Assembly (NCBI GenBank): GCA_916700875.1
Contig: CAKAKS010000066.1
Span: 33,458,990 to 33,522,989, forward strand
Origin: Sebastes aleutianus
Lineage: Eukaryota > Chordata > Actinopteri > Perciformes > Sebastidae
Reading direction: 5' to 3'
DNA length: 64,000 nt
Shown here: one piece after another, positions 1 through 13,798 of the stretch
Position numbering within the stretch: the stretch's first letter is position 1
How the letters are laid out: each line of letters begins with the position of its first letter
Notes under the pieces: generated by a model
The model's input: the letters and a program-made list of their open reading frames with translations, nothing else
Databases searched by the model: none
Told to the model about the DNA's origin: nothing
Program-made: the position numbers and the translations under genes

Positions 1-359
1 TTTGTATCAGTTTCAGTTCAACTTAAATCTAAACAGAACTTGATCTTTCTAGCTTATTGTGTAACGGCCGGTCCCTTGCAGACCATGCTGTGTTATTTAT
101 GTAGAACAATCACAGCTGCATTCGTGCCCCTTCCACAGGAAACACGGTCAGCTCAGACCAGCAGTTTCCTTTCAGCCTGAAACTGTATAGGTGGGGGAAC
201 AAAAATAGGCTACAGTGTGCAGGTCTCTCAAACTTGATAGGCTGATGCATAGTCATGTCAGAAAGAGGAAGTCCTCCGCTCCAGTCGAGTAGAGCGCTGA
301 TGTTTTGGTAATGTTTCACAGCTCCGGCTGTGACACAGCAAGTCGGGGGATTGTTGTTC

Positions 360-3300
360 ATGACACTTTCACCGACAGCTTTCTTGTGGTGTTTGGCAGC
401 GCGATCCAGGAGTGTGATACCTGGAGAGGGAGGCCCCAGCCCGGGCTCGCCGCGCTCCACCAGGTCCATGGAGAGGCCGCTGAAGGCCGGCTGGCTCAAG
501 AAACAGCAGAGGTCTTTAGTCAAGAACTGGCAGCAGCGTTACTTTGTGCTGAGAGGAAGCACTCTGACCTACCACAAGGATGACAAAGAGACCACTGTCC
601 AGGTGAGACACTGTTAGTTAGCCCATACATTATGATGTAATCTGTCTTCTTCTTGTCCTTTGTTGGCATAAAACACATGTGCACATCATTTCCAAAACTA
701 ATACATGTTCTACTTCTTTTACATTCAGTGATGATCTAACAACTACATTTAGTAATGTAAAGTTAGCATTGTTTGTATTAAATGTCTTGTATATTCATAG
801 ATTAATTCATAAAATTCATAGGAAATGTGTCATTTATAATTTCCAATCAACACCACAAACACTCTAGCTGTGTGGCTAACTTTGCACACTTCCTGTGAAC
901 AAAACAAATGGTGGTTAAAGCTTCACAAGAGAGGCCCGCTGCCATTCAAAGCCTTTGAAATAACTACCCAAAATGAACCATAAGGATTATATGCATATAT
1001 ATGGTCTCATTTGAAAGGTAAAAAGATAAGGAATATGAATAAATTGTAAGTAACTATATCACCATGGAGATTCCAATGGAGAAGCAGTAAAAAAATAATA
1101 TTTTTTTTTATCCTTGCCTAGTATAAAATCTTAATTTCAAAGGCAATGTCACCTTTTTTGTTACAGTTCTATCTAATTAACTGGTTTACGCTCTTGATGT
1201 CAGCCAACCAAGACCTTACAGTTTTTGTTATCATGCTGTAGATCTGTCTATGTGGGACAAACACAAGATGTAAGATCTCCTTACATGTCATGCAAAGTGT
1301 GCACAAACTTCCAAAAAAACGGTGTATAGACAATTAGACTATTACTCTCTCATGATGTCATTACTAGCTGACATTTCAGGGGTGGCTACACTAAACCCCT
1401 AATCGCTATAACCATGTATGCAGGGAGTGTGGCCAAATTTGTAGACCATATTTATGTGTAAAATATCCCAAAAAATAAGTTTGATTAAATGTTTCGCTTT
1501 TCTCCCTACCTTCCGATTTACTTCCTGTTTAGAAATGAGTGATAGTGAAACATGAAGGAAGAGTAGCATTCATGACAAAAAAATGACCATATTCCCGTTC
1601 AGGGATACCGAACTCCAAAAGTAGGGCTGTCAAAGTTAACACGATAATAACGAGGTAATGCAAATTTGTTTTAACGCCACTAATTTCTTCAACGCGTTAA
1701 CATATTCGATCTTTCGGAGGTTGTAGTGGGCTCGGTTTTAAAGCTAGAGTATAAAGAGGAAAGAATACTGATATCATATTAAACTATAAAACATAAGGAA
1801 TCCATCGTTACCAACCATGTCATACTAGCTTGTTGCAAAGGAGGCTAAATAACGCTTTCAAACTTACGCTAAATTTTGGTGAGGAAAAACTGGCCTGGCC
1901 ATTTCGAAAGGATTCCGTTGACCTCTGACCTCAAGATATGTGAATGAAAATGGGTTCTATGAGTACCCACAAGTCTCCCCTTTACAGACATGCCCACTTT
2001 ATGATAATCACATGCAGTTTGTGGCAAGTCACAGTCAAGTCAGCACACTGACACACTGACAGCTGTTGTTGCCTGTTGGGCTGCAGTTTGCCATGTTATA
2101 ATTTGAGCATATTTTCTTATGCTAAATGCAGTACCTGTGAGGGTTTCTGGACAATATCTGTCATTGTTTTGTGTTGTTAATTGATTTCCCATAGTAAATA
2201 TATACATACATTTGCATAAAGCAAGCATTTTTGCCCACTCCCATGTTGATGAGAGTATTAAATACTTGACAAATCTCCCTTTAAGGTACATTTTGAACAG
2301 ATAAAAGAGTGTGATTCATTTTCGATTAACTATGGACAATCATGCGATTAATCGCGATAAAATATTTTAATTGATTGACAGATCTATCCAAAACTCTAAG
2401 AGTCATTTCCATTTTTGGTCTTGGTTTTAAAACAGAAATAAAGGACTGTGGGTGGAGACAGAGGAAGTGGGCTACACCACATGGTGAACTGGGAGATAAA
2501 CTGTCCCGTACTGTATATGCTGTAATGTAAACAGGGAACTCATAAACATGCGTGGACTCTAAGTGAAATGATAATAGATTTTTTTCAGTTTGTTGTACAT
2601 CTGCAAAAGCGCCCGTGATACAATATGGCCAGAATAAAAGAAACTGTGCTACACCTGCAGTTGGAATACCTGCTACGGCCTTTACTATGATACTATGAAT
2701 GAATGAATGTAAACATTAATATCAGTGGTTGGTTCTTGACTTCTAGTTTGGACATGACACTAATGTGCTTTTTTCTGTGTGTGGTTGTGTCCCTGTTCTT
2801 TGGCCGACTCCAGGGAGTCATCCAGCTGCGGTTCAGTAAAGTTAATGAAGTCCCCACGAACTCAGATGATGCCGGGAAGTACCTCTTCGAGATCATACCA
2901 CGTAAGCATGAAATCGACCCTGAAACGGGAGCAGAAGTGACTTTAACCATTGTGTGGCACCTGGAGGCGGTTTTGTGTGCAGCAGTGACACATCAGAACT
3001 GTCTATGGTGGTCTTCTCTGGAAATCTTTCTATAGATTTCACATGTTCTGACATGTATCTGTCCTACTAAAGGTTCTGCTCTGCTAAGATGCCTTTTTTC
3101 CAACAATACATTTCACAGGTACAAACAGAGACAGAGAGCGATGTCCGTATGTACTCATGGCAAACTCCCAGAGTGACATGGAGGAGTGGGTCCGCACTCT
3201 GCGCAGGGTCATCGGAATGCCAACGAGTGGAGGTTCAGTAAAACCTTATATTGTTATGGAAACTGAGCTCATGTATGACACTGCAGCTATCTTATTTGAC

Positions 3301-6300
3301 AAGACTTTTCGAGAAATTACATGAATACTGTATAGTTGGACATTTTGGGATGTACATTTGTTCACTTTCTTGCCGAGAGTTAGATGAGAAGATTGATACC
3401 ACTCTCGTGGCTGTACACTAAATATGTAGCTGGAGCCAGCAGTCGGTTAGCTTAGCTTAGCATTAAGACTGGAATCGGGGACACAGCTAGCCTTGCCAGC
3501 CGATTAGACTGTTGTCAGGCAATTAAATAGGCATTATCCAGCGCTGTAAGCCCCATAGATGTGGGTCAGTAGGGGCCTACTACACCCACTAGTAGGTTTT
3601 TATCATCTATTCACATGGTAGATCAGAAAGAAGAACAGGACAGCGACCTCTAGCGACTGCAGTAATTATGACAGGAGTAGAAGCGGAAGTGAGGCGCTCT
3701 AGCATAGACAGTGTGAAACTCCATAAGGGGTGGAGGTCGGGGACGATCTATGGTGCTTATAACGACTGATAACGCCTATTTAATGACCTGATGATAGTTG
3801 AATCAAGTGGCCTGGCTCTGTCCGAACAATGTGTTAGTCGTAAAAAAAAAAATCTGCCTCACAGCACCTCTAAAGCAGCTGGTTAGCTTAGCTTAGCTCA
3901 GGTTAAACAGAAGGAAGCTAGGAAGTCTCTGCTCGCTGCTAAGAAATAGGCCCATTTCCAGTCCACCCCCTCCACCCACCTCTCCCTACCCACGTCCACT
4001 CCGTTTGCACATTCACGCAGAGGGTTCGCCATATTAAGTGTCATCCCAAACCAATTAGCAAGAAGTGGAAGGGGGTTATGAAACCCTCCACCAGCGAGTC
4101 TGCATCGATGCCCACTTAACCAGCTGACCTTAGTGACGACGTGCAACGCCGTTTTGTGTTCATCATGGAACACTCTCCAATGTCAGTTCCGTGTGACTAT
4201 CGGTACAAACATTTACTCGTAAACTGCTCAAACTAAGATAGACATTTAATTTATTCTACTTTATTGTCATACAGACGTCATCAACTTAAAGTAAATAGAT
4301 TGTATTTAGGATCAAATATACCCTTGTCTAGTCAAAAAAAGGTAGACATGTTCATTTGATTGTAGTGTTGTATATATATATATATATACAACATATATGT
4401 ATAATTTTGTTTACCCCTAACAGCAGCTATAACCCTATAATTTATTATATCTTCAACTGTGCAATACTGATTTAACAGTAAAATAATTTAGTGCAATAAT
4501 TCAGCTGTGCAATAATTTGGTTTAATCTGGCATTAACACTGCAAATATTTATTAGTGCATTTAAACTAATATTCTTATTTATTTATAGTATTCTTGCATT
4601 TTTATTTATGCATGCATTTATATTATTTGCATAGATAGAGCCTATTTTTTCGGCATTATTATTTGCACTGTTGTTATACATATTTCTTATTTATATTTTC
4701 TTATGATATATATAGCAAAACATAACTCAATTTCCCCCCGGGGATCTCTAAGTATTTCTGATTCTGATATTTATTAAGTTCGTCTCGAAGCTTGCCGCTG
4801 TATTTCTATCTTCTACCTTAAAGAAGGAGCTTCATTGAGCTGTGAGTGTGACTACAAATGGAGATCCCTCCACCACGGAGTGGGAGGGTGTCGGGGCCGA
4901 ATGTGCCAGACTGTGCTGGCAGTTGTTTTTTTTTTACCTTTGGACCGAGCCAGGCCAGCTGTTTCCAGTCTTTATGCTAAGCTACTGTAAGATAACCAGC
5001 GACTGGCTGTAGTTGTAACTCTCAGCAAGAGAATATGCTGTTTCTCAAAATATTAAAATATTACTTTAAAGTAAAAAAAATAAAGAATATTTTCACTCGA
5101 ACAAATGATGTGTTTAAAGCACAGGTACCACCCTACAATTACTATAAAGACCATGTGGAAAGGGACAATAATGGTATTCATTTGAATGTGTCAAATGTTT
5201 TTGTGATTATACTGTATGAACGTGACTGGTCCAAGATGTCATGTCTTACCTCTCTGTCTGTCTGTCTGTAGTTTTTGGAAAGAGTCTCATGGACACGGTA
5301 ACATATGAGCAACGGTTTGGGCCTCACATGGTGCCGACCCTGGTGCAGAAGTGTGTGGAGTTCATCAAAGAACACGGCCTGAATGAGGAGGGCATCTTCC
5401 GCCTCCCGGGTCAGGACAATGCTGTCAAACAGTTCAGAGACGCCTTCGATGCAGGAGAGAGGCCCTCCTTCCCCAGGTAACACGGCTCCCTCTGTACTGA
5501 CTGGAGCCTGTTGAATCATTTCATATAAATGAGTCATGATTTCTATTACTTCTATTATTATTGTTTATTGGAAGCACCTAACCTGACTCCAAGACATGTT
5601 GATCTGATTCCACACAGGTAGGTTTCAGTGTGTGGCATATACTGTGTATGAAATAGGGTTATTCTGGTTATTGTAATACACAAGAAATACTGAGTTCAAA
5701 ATGGTTATGAAGTGGCAGTGGCACATATCACAAAAACAGGGCCAAAAATGTCCTTGGAAATAATTTGAAGCCCTTTTTAAACCTGGCTGGTAAACGTATG
5801 AGCTTTAAGAAGGTCACTGCTATATAAGGAGACAAAAACCTCAATCAATCAGCATCAGCTTTTTTCTTGTCTCTGTGAGAACAAGGAGAGATGAGAGAGA
5901 TGCAGAGCGTCTGATAGATTTCTGTCTGCTCAGAGCTGAAGGCGGTACCACATCCTGTTCTGGCGGGTACACAGGAGGAAGCCTGTATTACTCAACATCA
6001 CAATCTCTCCTGACAGAGCACTGTTGATTAAAACATTAAAATACACCTAACATGTTTGTCTGCCAGCAAGGGCTACTAAAAGATGCTTTATGTCAAATTT
6101 CTGATAAAACGAAGTACACAAAGTTTAGATTTTTCCCCTCAAATTGTATTCTTGGCCAAACAACAAAGCTGAATCAAAGCCTGCTGCACCAGCTAAAACT
6201 AGGCCCAGAGGCCCAGCACCCCCAAGAACAGCAGAATCCCTAGAGGACTTGGTAAAGACCTTGTTTATACTACAGCCCCATGTATACGCTATTTATGAGT

Positions 6301-9300
6301 CTGGTCAAGGTGGGAAAAAAGTCTTTGAATTAACAATTAAAGCTTCAGTAGGCAACAATTTTTGGCATCATTGGGCAAATATTTCATAATAACCTTTCAG
6401 CATATTGTAATTCAAGTGTTCTGAGAGACTTCTGCTCCTCCTCATGGCTCTGTTTAGAAAATCTAGTCTGTGACGGGAGACTTTGACCAATCACAGGTCA
6501 TCTCCGAGAGAGTGTTTCTATTGAGCGTTTCTATTGGCTGTGCTCCAGCTGGTGGGCGGTGCTTGGTATTTTCTCAACTTGATCTCAACACGGCAGACTC
6601 CAGATCAGCTCTGACTGGTTGTTTTCCTCCGTTCTGTGAAATCTTGCAGATTCCATTAGGAGCACCGGAGGACACAGAGGAACATGATTTTTTTCAGATT
6701 ACCTGTCTCATGCACTACTGTCATTATAAAAATAAATTGTTTAAACCATATTTCCTCCATTTCTACCCACTGCAGCTTTAAAGCCCACAGCCAATACAAA
6801 ATACACAATGTTAAAACTATAACAGCAACTTATTTATACATGTATGGGTAGAATCCAGTGAACATTATTGTAATAGATTTAAAGGGACAGTTCAACCCAA
6901 AATGAAAAATACATATTTTTTCTCTTACCTGTAGTGCTATTTACCAGTCTAGATTGTTTTGGTGTGAGCTATCCAGTATTGGAGATGTCTGCCTTCTCTC
7001 GAATACAATGGAACTAGATAGCACTCTGCTTGTTGTGAGCAGTTTTATAGGAACTATTTCTACCGAACTACACCCGCCAACTGTATCACCGCGCAGAAGG
7101 AAGCGTGCATCTACCATAGACTGTATATAAAGACGAAAGACACATTTCCACTTCCTCCCACTGTACAGAAGTGAAGCCAAAATACCCCAGACACAGGAGC
7201 TGCCATCTTGAGATTTTGACATCATTTGGAGCCACAGTCTGCGCTGTAGTGAACCAATTACAAGCCGAGCAGCTTGTCAGCGAGACAGACTCACAGCTGT
7301 CGATCATGGCGTCTCACCCCCTTTTTATAGCATCAAATAACTAATTCAAACAAAACTTATCAAACAAATTAATACTTGAACATACATGATAGGAACTACC
7401 TAAAATGAGAGAAACCATCTTAGGGAAAAATTGATTTTTAGTTTAGCTTATGTACCATCTGGGGGCGGGCTTTATGACCTATACTGCAGCCAGCCACCAG
7501 GGGGGGCGATTGAGATGTTTTGGCTTCACTTTTGGGGAGCTGTCATGTCATCCATCTTTATATATGGCATCTACTCATGGATGAGAGGCTACTGTAGTTT
7601 ATAGCTAACCGATACCGCTAGCTCACCTATTACCACTGAGCTAGCTAATGTTACAGCTCAGCCGAGGAGGACGCTGTTAGTGTTTACATTTTGCGTTGTC
7701 GCGAGCACAAGCCTCTCGACCATGAGTAGATGCACGCTCCCTTCTGCGCTGTGATACAGTTAGTGTAGTACCGAACGGTGTAGTTCGGTAGAAATAAAAT
7801 AGTTCCTAAAGGAAGCTGGCCCTTTGAGCACCACAAGCCGAGCATCCGGCCGATATCTCCAACACTCGGCAACTCACACCAAAACAATCTATATTGATAA
7901 ATAGCACTACAAGTGAGATTATTTTGGGTTGCACTGTCCCTTTAAGCCAGGTGAAAGGCTTCCCATAAACAGCATGTAACCAAGCAAACTGCATGTCTAT
8001 GATGTAGTGGGCAGGTTCTAATTGTTATAAAATACATGGCAACTCATGTACCGGCAACATTATACACTGGTCTAAGATTGCGTTTTGTGTTTAAGGTTTG
8101 AATGTCATTTATGCTGTTAAGTAGATGTTCATTGGATGATATGTGTCATTGCCTGCAGTGACACAGATGTCCACACGGTGGCGTCACTGCTCAAGCTGTA
8201 CCTGCGCGAGCTTCCTGAGCCTGTGGTGCCCTGGACTCAGTACCAAGACTTCCTGGACTGCACCAACATCATGCTGGACTCCAGCAGCTCAGAGGTACAT
8301 TTATGCATACATACATACATTCATATGTGTGTACATGCAGGAGAGGCCGTGTGACATTTTGACATCTCTCGTTCATGTGTCCTCTCAGGGTTGGGAAAAG
8401 TTGGAGAAACAAATCGCTCTTCTCCCCAGAATCAACTACAACCTCCTCAGTTATGTCTGCCGGTGAGTAGAAGCTGGAGCGCAAAGCATTATGGGACATT
8501 TCAGAGAAAAAACATGATCCCTTTGTGGTTAAAGAGGACATCCTATAATTGGAAAGATACTAGTTCGCTGTCCTTGAGCAAGGCACTTTACTGTACATCT
8601 ACCAGATCTCAAGTTAAAACCATCAGCCGAATGCTGTTCTGAGATCAGTTGCCATCCCCAACACATACTGACCTGTGTCTGTTAACTATGCTGATCACGT
8701 CTTTTTGCTTTGCAGGTTTTTGTTTGAGGTGCAGCTGCAGTCCAAGGTGAACAAGATGAATGTGGAGAACTTGGCTACAGTGATGGGGATCAACCTGCTC
8801 AAACCTCAGATAGAAGACCCCATCACTGTGATGAAGGGTGAGAACGCGCCGCCGATGTGTCCTCAACCAACATGTGTGCAGATCTGTGTCGAAATTATGC
8901 GGATGTGACTGACATTCTGGTCCAAAACAGGGTTGTATTTCTCTGTATTTACTGTGAAAACTGTATTGCTCAACATCTGGAAAACACCCTGAATCCAAAC
9001 GTTGTGTGATTGCTAATTTTTTTATGTGGTAATACTGCGCCATGACTACATCCTTCTCTTTTTTAGACACTATATTTAGTACAAAAAAAGACCAAGTTAG
9101 GAAGACATGTCTCATTTAGATACCCTTGTACTACGTGGTACAATCATTCCATAAACTTTACCTACTATCTCTTTAATTACTACATTAATGTGTGTCAACT
9201 GTACATAACAAAATAATAACAGAAAAGCGCAATGAAAAAGAATAATTAATTTCAAGTGAATTTTCAAAAGACTGAAGAAAGTGAATTGAGAACACAATCA

Positions 9301-12300
9301 TTTCAAATGATCGTAATCTTTTCACGTCTGTGTTTGTTTTTCTTCGCAGCGACTCCTCAGATCCAGAAGCTGATGACAGTGATGATCAGACAGCATGAGA
9401 CTCTGTTTCCTCTCTCCAAAGACGTGCTTCCCTCCCCTCCCTCAAAAAAGGCTGAAAGCCAGAAGAACACTCCCCGAAGCTTTGTGGGCTGGGAATCTGC
9501 AGAGGTACGAGCAGTTGACCACACATTAAGCCTCTGGAAAAGTGGAAAAAAAAAGAACACGTACCAGAATATCCAAAATGATTCACATTAGTAAGAAGTT
9601 GCCGTGTATCAAATTATGAATGTTGGCTATAAGGCAAACAGTGCTAATTCTGTACAATGGGTCAATTTGTTGACAAAATTAATATTAATTCATATTTGAT
9701 CAGCACTTCCTAGTTTGATCGGAGTTTGCAAGTGATTGACAGCTGCCTCCGTTGAATGAACAGCCAATAGGAACGTTTTCTCTCAAATGACCTGTGATTG
9801 GCCCAAGTCTCCAGTCACAGGCTAGATTTTTTAAAGCCTGAAAACAGAGCCATGAGGAGGTGCAGAAGTCTAGTTATCTCTCAGAATACTTGAACTACAA
9901 TATGCTGAAAGGTTATTTTGGAATTTTTGCCCAATGATGCCAAAAATATTCTGCCTACTGAAGCTTTAATATGGTCTCAAGTGGATGATGGCTTTGTAGC
10001 TTCATTAAACCAAAGGAAATCCATGCCCTAAGTCCCAGAGATTATTTATTAGTTTATAATTAAAAAAATAAATAATTTCCCAGTAAGATAAATTGCATTT
10101 CATTTGAACATATTATACTTAAAACTTTCCACAGGAACATTTGGTCAACAATGGTCCTTTGATGATGGTTCTCCATGAATTTGCATGAATGATGACGTTC
10201 CGACATCACAAACACTATAAAAGAACTAAAACATAATATTGCATATTCATCTATATGACCACATTTATTTCTATGTCATTCATATTTTCCAAGCTACTTT
10301 GGTTCAGTTAATGGTTGTTCTTCATCTGAAGTTTCTGCCTCCATTTCTTCCCTCTGACTCTAAAATAACATTTGTACATAAAAGATGTATATCCGTTATT
10401 AATCTTCCGTTATGTGTTTGTCTCAGATGGGTGATGCATCTCTGTCTGAGTCTCCAGAAGAGGAAGAGGACAATGACAGTCCAGGTCCAGACAGAGGGAA
10501 CCGCAGCCCCCACAACATGCTCCACGAGCCTCGCTCGCCCTCCACAGACGACTGGTTGGGAAGTCCCCGCAAACGCACTCAGACCCTGCCCGCCTTCAAC
10601 TGCCCCCTCACCGGGATGGCAGCCAAGGCCGATGCCCTCAGCCGGTGGAGTCACATCCAGGAGAGCGTGGAGGAGAAAAGCGGGACGCTGTCTGAGGACA
10701 TTTTTAAAATCCTGGACCTCCGGAGCCCGGGTTCATTGTTCGGGGGGTCTCAGATCAGTAACAAAGAGGCAGAGGATAGGTTAACAGCCCGAAGAGGAAG
10801 TGACAACACAGGTTCTTCTACTGCTAGCCCCCAAAAACCTGACAGCGTCTCCCGGCCTGCTCCCGGAGTGCTGTCTCATCAAAAGAGTGTGGGGAACCTG
10901 ACGGTGAGCGGTTCAGTCCAGCAGGTCAACAGCAAGACTGAGCAGAAGAAAGACAGCCAGCAGCTTGTAGACAGGTGAGTTCAGCTGAGGATTCACAACT
11001 AACTGGCTACACACCAGACAGCCCCTCACCGACCATTACATGTGGTACATCATCCATAAAATAGCTTATTACCACAAAATTAATGTTTTCACAATGTTGT
11101 CTGATGAAAACGTGACGTAAAAATTATCTTTTCAGGAACTATTAGCTTGACAAGCTTGAGGTATTCCAGCCCAGTCGCACAGCAGTTCGTGAAATGGTCA
11201 CGAAATTTAATGTATTGATTCGTGTACTAGGACACAAGATTCCGATTTTTTTGTGATGGTCAAAAAACACAGAACTTTTGCCCAGGACACCGGTGTTTGT
11301 GTCCCGTGTGAAACCAGAAGTCAAAGTTGATTTATTGGTCACGTATCCTCTGTATTTAAGTTACAGTTATTTTAACCCAAACCACAATCTTTTCCTAAAC
11401 ATAAGTAGTTTTATTTTGAAAAGACTGGAGCGGAAATTGACACGTGCATCACGTGTTGCTGGACATTTGTAGAAAATTCGCAAAAAAAATACGTTGTTGA
11501 AAGAAAATTGAAATGGAAATTTGTGTCTTTGTACACAAAACAAATAGATTAAATTTCGTGACTATTTCACGAACTGCCGTGAGACTGTGCTGGGTATTCA
11601 GTGTAACGTTATCCTAAAGATTTTTAAAGGTTTTTGTAACTGCGAGGGTATTTGTAGAACCCAAGGAGGAGCAAGCAGACCTTCAATTCAAACACCAAGA
11701 AACACAAAAGGATTGCAAAAAATACGTGTTTTGACAACTAATTTGGTTTTATATTCAGTCTCATTTTTTCATTAAACATGAGAAAAAAGTGAATACGTTT
11801 GTTCCAAGTGCAGCATTTCTTGTTTTGGTTATATAGTAGAAATGAGAGTCATATCTTGACAGATAAAAGCAGATCACTGGAATAGAATCAAAGAAATGAC
11901 ACTTCCAGGAAACTCTGAAACAAGTTGATTTACATTGAAAACAAGTGTAGTAATCTCCCTCTACTGGCAAAATGTAAGTTTAGAACTCAAAATTAGACAG
12001 TGACAGGCGTCTCTTTGGACTTGATTCATTTGTTTTTGCAGTGACAAAGTGTATATGACATGGATTGTTTCCAGAATACTTTTTGGACCTTTTACTGTAC
12101 GTCTGAAGCCTCTGTGTCTTTCGCTGTCTCTTCTAGTCTGCAGCAGGAGAACAAGGAGCTGAAGGCCTCAGTGGCGGAGCTCCAGTTTGCCCAGGAGACA
12201 GATCGCCGCCGAGTGGCCGCTCTGGAGATCTGCCTGAGAAATGCAGAGCGCAGCCGAGACGAGGCCCTGAGACGCAACGTGGAGCTGCAAAAAGACTTTC

Positions 12301-12338
12301 AGCAGTTCCTCACCAAAAAGCCCCAAGATCTCACCTAA
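360..12338 (+). CDS. arhgap25: Rho GTPase-activating protein 25-like (PH + RhoGAP + coiled coil), complete
   Basis: Coding exons joined by eye: 360-602, 2814-2901, 3119-3232, 5272-5476, 8159-8294, 8389-8462, 8716-8837, 9350-9504, 10427-10974, 12137-12338. All introns are GT-AG, the frame stays open, and the total is 1887 nt (628 aa; human ARHGAP25 is about 645). The ATG at 360 is chosen because MTLSPTAFLW...ARSRSV parallels the N-terminus of human ARHGAP25. Residues about 40-146 form a PH domain (GWLKKQQRSLVKNWQQRYF). Residues about 150-350 form the RhoGAP domain; EGIFRLPGQ holds the probable arginine finger (about Arg192), followed by TDVHTVASLLKLYLRELPEP and VNKMNVENLATVMGINLL. The large ninth exon is low-complexity with KRTQTLP, a motif shared with ARHGAP25. 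The last exon (about 562-628) is a charged coiled coil. The family speeds GTP hydrolysis on Rac-type GTPases; ARHGAP25 is known mainly from leukocytes. ARHGAP22 and ARHGAP24 are the alternatives, but PVVPW and SKDV..SPPSKK fit ARHGAP25 better. Most introns are loaded with MITEs. Confidence 0.9.
885..1160. repeat. Interspersed repeat in arhgap25 intron 1
   Basis: This AT-rich stretch shares blocks such as ATAACTACC, CATATATG, TATCACCATGG and TAGTATAAAATCTTAATTTC with 59885-60100, in the same order. It is a dispersed repeat of unknown class. I see no gene in the rest of 603-1621. Confidence 0.5.
1622..2386. mobile_element. hAT-type MITE, family D copy 1
   Basis: The element begins TAGGGCTGTCAA and ends TTGATTGACAGATCTA (decayed inverted terminus). 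The flanks TCCAAAAG and TCCAAAAC match at 7 of 8 positions, an 8-bp target duplication typical of hAT elements. Other copies are at 46913-47500, 54039-54735 and 63725 to the window end. Confidence 0.8.
3331..5047. mobile_element. MITE family H copy 1, with internal insertions
   Basis: The left end (TTGGACATTTTGGGATG ... GCCGAGAGTTAGATGAG) is mirrored at the right end near 5020-5047 (CTCTCAGCAAGAGAATATG). The core holds the fish-repeat motif GTTAGCTTAGCTTAGCAT. Inside it, about 3530-3790 looks like a second MITE, and about 4250-4770 is AT-rich and ends TTTCCCCCCGGGGATC, like the 3' end of an L2-type LINE. It fills arhgap25 intron 3. Confidence 0.6.
6341..6777. mobile_element. TTAA-flanked MITE, family A copy 1
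   Basis: Flanked by TTAA at 6337-6340 and 6778-6781. Ends are AGCTTCAGTAGGC and, inverted, AGCTGCAGTGGGTAG. Five family A copies occur in the window. TTAA target sites are used by piggyBac and Kolobok elements. Confidence 0.75.
6883..7941. mobile_element. TTAA-flanked MITE (AGGGACAGTTC ends) carrying a second MITE
   Basis: Flanked by TTAA at 6879-6882 and 7942-7945. Left end AGGGACAGTTCAACCCAAAAT is mirrored at the right end by TTTTGGGTTGCACTGTCCCT, and long subterminal blocks also match inverted. Within it, about 7112-7576 is a different MITE with ends CATAGACTGTATATAAAGA and TCTTTATATATGG. It lies in arhgap25 intron 4. Confidence 0.75.
9672..9965. mobile_element. TTAA MITE family A copy 2, truncated
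   Basis: Reverse-oriented relative to the 6341 copy. It keeps the AGCTTCAGTAGGC end (inverted, abutting TTAA at 9966-9969) but lacks the other terminus. It lies in arhgap25 intron 8. The remaining intron sequence to 10426 shows no other feature. Confidence 0.65.
11165..11602. mobile_element. MITE family I with about 60-bp imperfect inverted ends
   Basis: CAGCCCAGTCGCACAGCAG at the left is mirrored by CTGCCGTGAGACTGTGCTGG at the right. The adjoining blocks TTCGTGAAAT and CACGAAATTTAAT also pair. A second, 3'-truncated copy is at 34484-34800. Located in arhgap25 intron 9. Confidence 0.65.
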
Positions 12339-12828
12339 CAGTCATTTTCAGACTCACTAGTAAATAGATTTATGACTCTGTTAACCTCAACAGAGCTAAT
12401 TTCACATGAACTGGTTATGGAAAATACTATTGTCCTCCAGAGGGATGACACTGGATCGGTTCCATTTGAGCTCTGTTTGGACCTCAAGATATAGAGGTCA
12501 TTTGTTTGTGTCTGTGAGGAAAGTCTGATTTAAATAGGCTTTAATATATCACTATTCACATGAATGACTTTACACAACTAAAGTTTGTTCCTCCCTACTG
12601 CAGGTGTCATGTCACTGTATACGAACAACCTTGATCTGGTGTGTCCATGAAATGCAAGGCCGATCAGCTTAGACTGAACCCTCTGATCTGAAGTCAACTA
12701 GACTGAATTAAAGTTAATGGTGGACAGTACAAATACTATGTGTCATATGCAGAGTGACTAGTCCATTATTTTTTATGTTTCATTTCAGTGGTAAATAAAT
12801 AAAACAGCAATAATAAAAATGCAATAAA
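12339..12828 (+). other. arhgap25 3' UTR with polyadenylation signals
   Basis: After the TAA stop the sequence is non-coding. AATAAA hexamers occur at 12794-12799 and 12823-12828, about 460-490 bases past the stop, the likely poly(A) signals. I see no gene from here to 13085. Confidence 0.55.
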
Positions 12829-13089
12829 AGTGCTGAGATCATGGAAGAAAAAGGAACTGTCAGGGACATAAATAAAGAGATGCAGACCTGAAAGCAGTGG
12901 ACATTGTGCATGATTGCAGAAACCGCTGGAAGGGTTAAACTGATACTTCAGGTATTTATTAACTTAAGGATCAGTGTGTAGGATTAGTGGCATCTAGCAG
13001 TGAAGTTGCAGATTGCAACCAACTGAATTACCCTACGCTCACCCCTCACTTTCCAAACATGTCAGAGAGCTACAGTACGGTGGCCTTAA

Positions 13090-13740
13090 AGCTTCAGTAG
13101 GCAGTATATTTTTGGTATCATTGGGCAAAAATTCCATAATAACCTTTCAGCATATTGTAATTCAAGTGTTCTGAGAGATAACTAGACTTCTGCACCTCCT
13201 CATGGCTCTGTTTTCAGGCTTTAAAAAATCTAGCCCGTGACACGAGACTTTACACCAATCACAGGTCATTTCATTGAGAGAGCGTTCCTATTGGCTGTGC
13301 TCCGGTCATATGACCCGAACTTGGCGTTCCTTCACCAGAGTTCTCATTTTACGGCTAAACCGTCACACTACAAGATGATTCGGAAAACATCTGAGGAGAG
13401 AAATAGGCATTAACGTAACATAATATTGATTCATATTTGATCAGCGCTGCCTAGTTTGACCGTTTGGTCAGAGTTCACGAGTGATTGACAGCCGGCTCTC
13501 ATAGACAGCAGATGGACAGCAGACCTCAGATCAGCTCTTACTGCTTGTTTTCCTCCGGTCTGTGAAATCTTGGCAGATGCCGTTAGGAGCACCAGAGAAC
13601 ACCGGAGGACACCGGAGGACACAGAGGAACATGTTTTCTTTCAGGTTACCTGTTTCATGCACTACTGTCACGATATAGCGACCGTTTTATAGAAATAACT
13701 TTTTTTAATCATATTTGCTCCAATCTCGCCTACTTCAGCT
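13090..13740. mobile_element. TTAA MITE family A copy 3, near full length
   Basis: TTAA at 13086-13089 and 13741-13744. Starts AGCTTCAGTAGGCAG and ends CGCCTACTTCAGCT. Inside, short GGAGGACACC units are tandemly duplicated near 13598-13622. Confidence 0.75.
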
Positions 13741-13798
13741 TTAAGGTAACGTAAAAACATGAAAGGCCCCCTCTAGAGTGTTGAGTTTGTGGTTGGTA

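Noticed and set aside
10239..10784. 181-codon frame overlapping arhgap25 exon 9
   Set aside because: It is an alternative frame; the 10427-10974 frame continues the spliced arhgap25 protein and keeps KRTQTLP.
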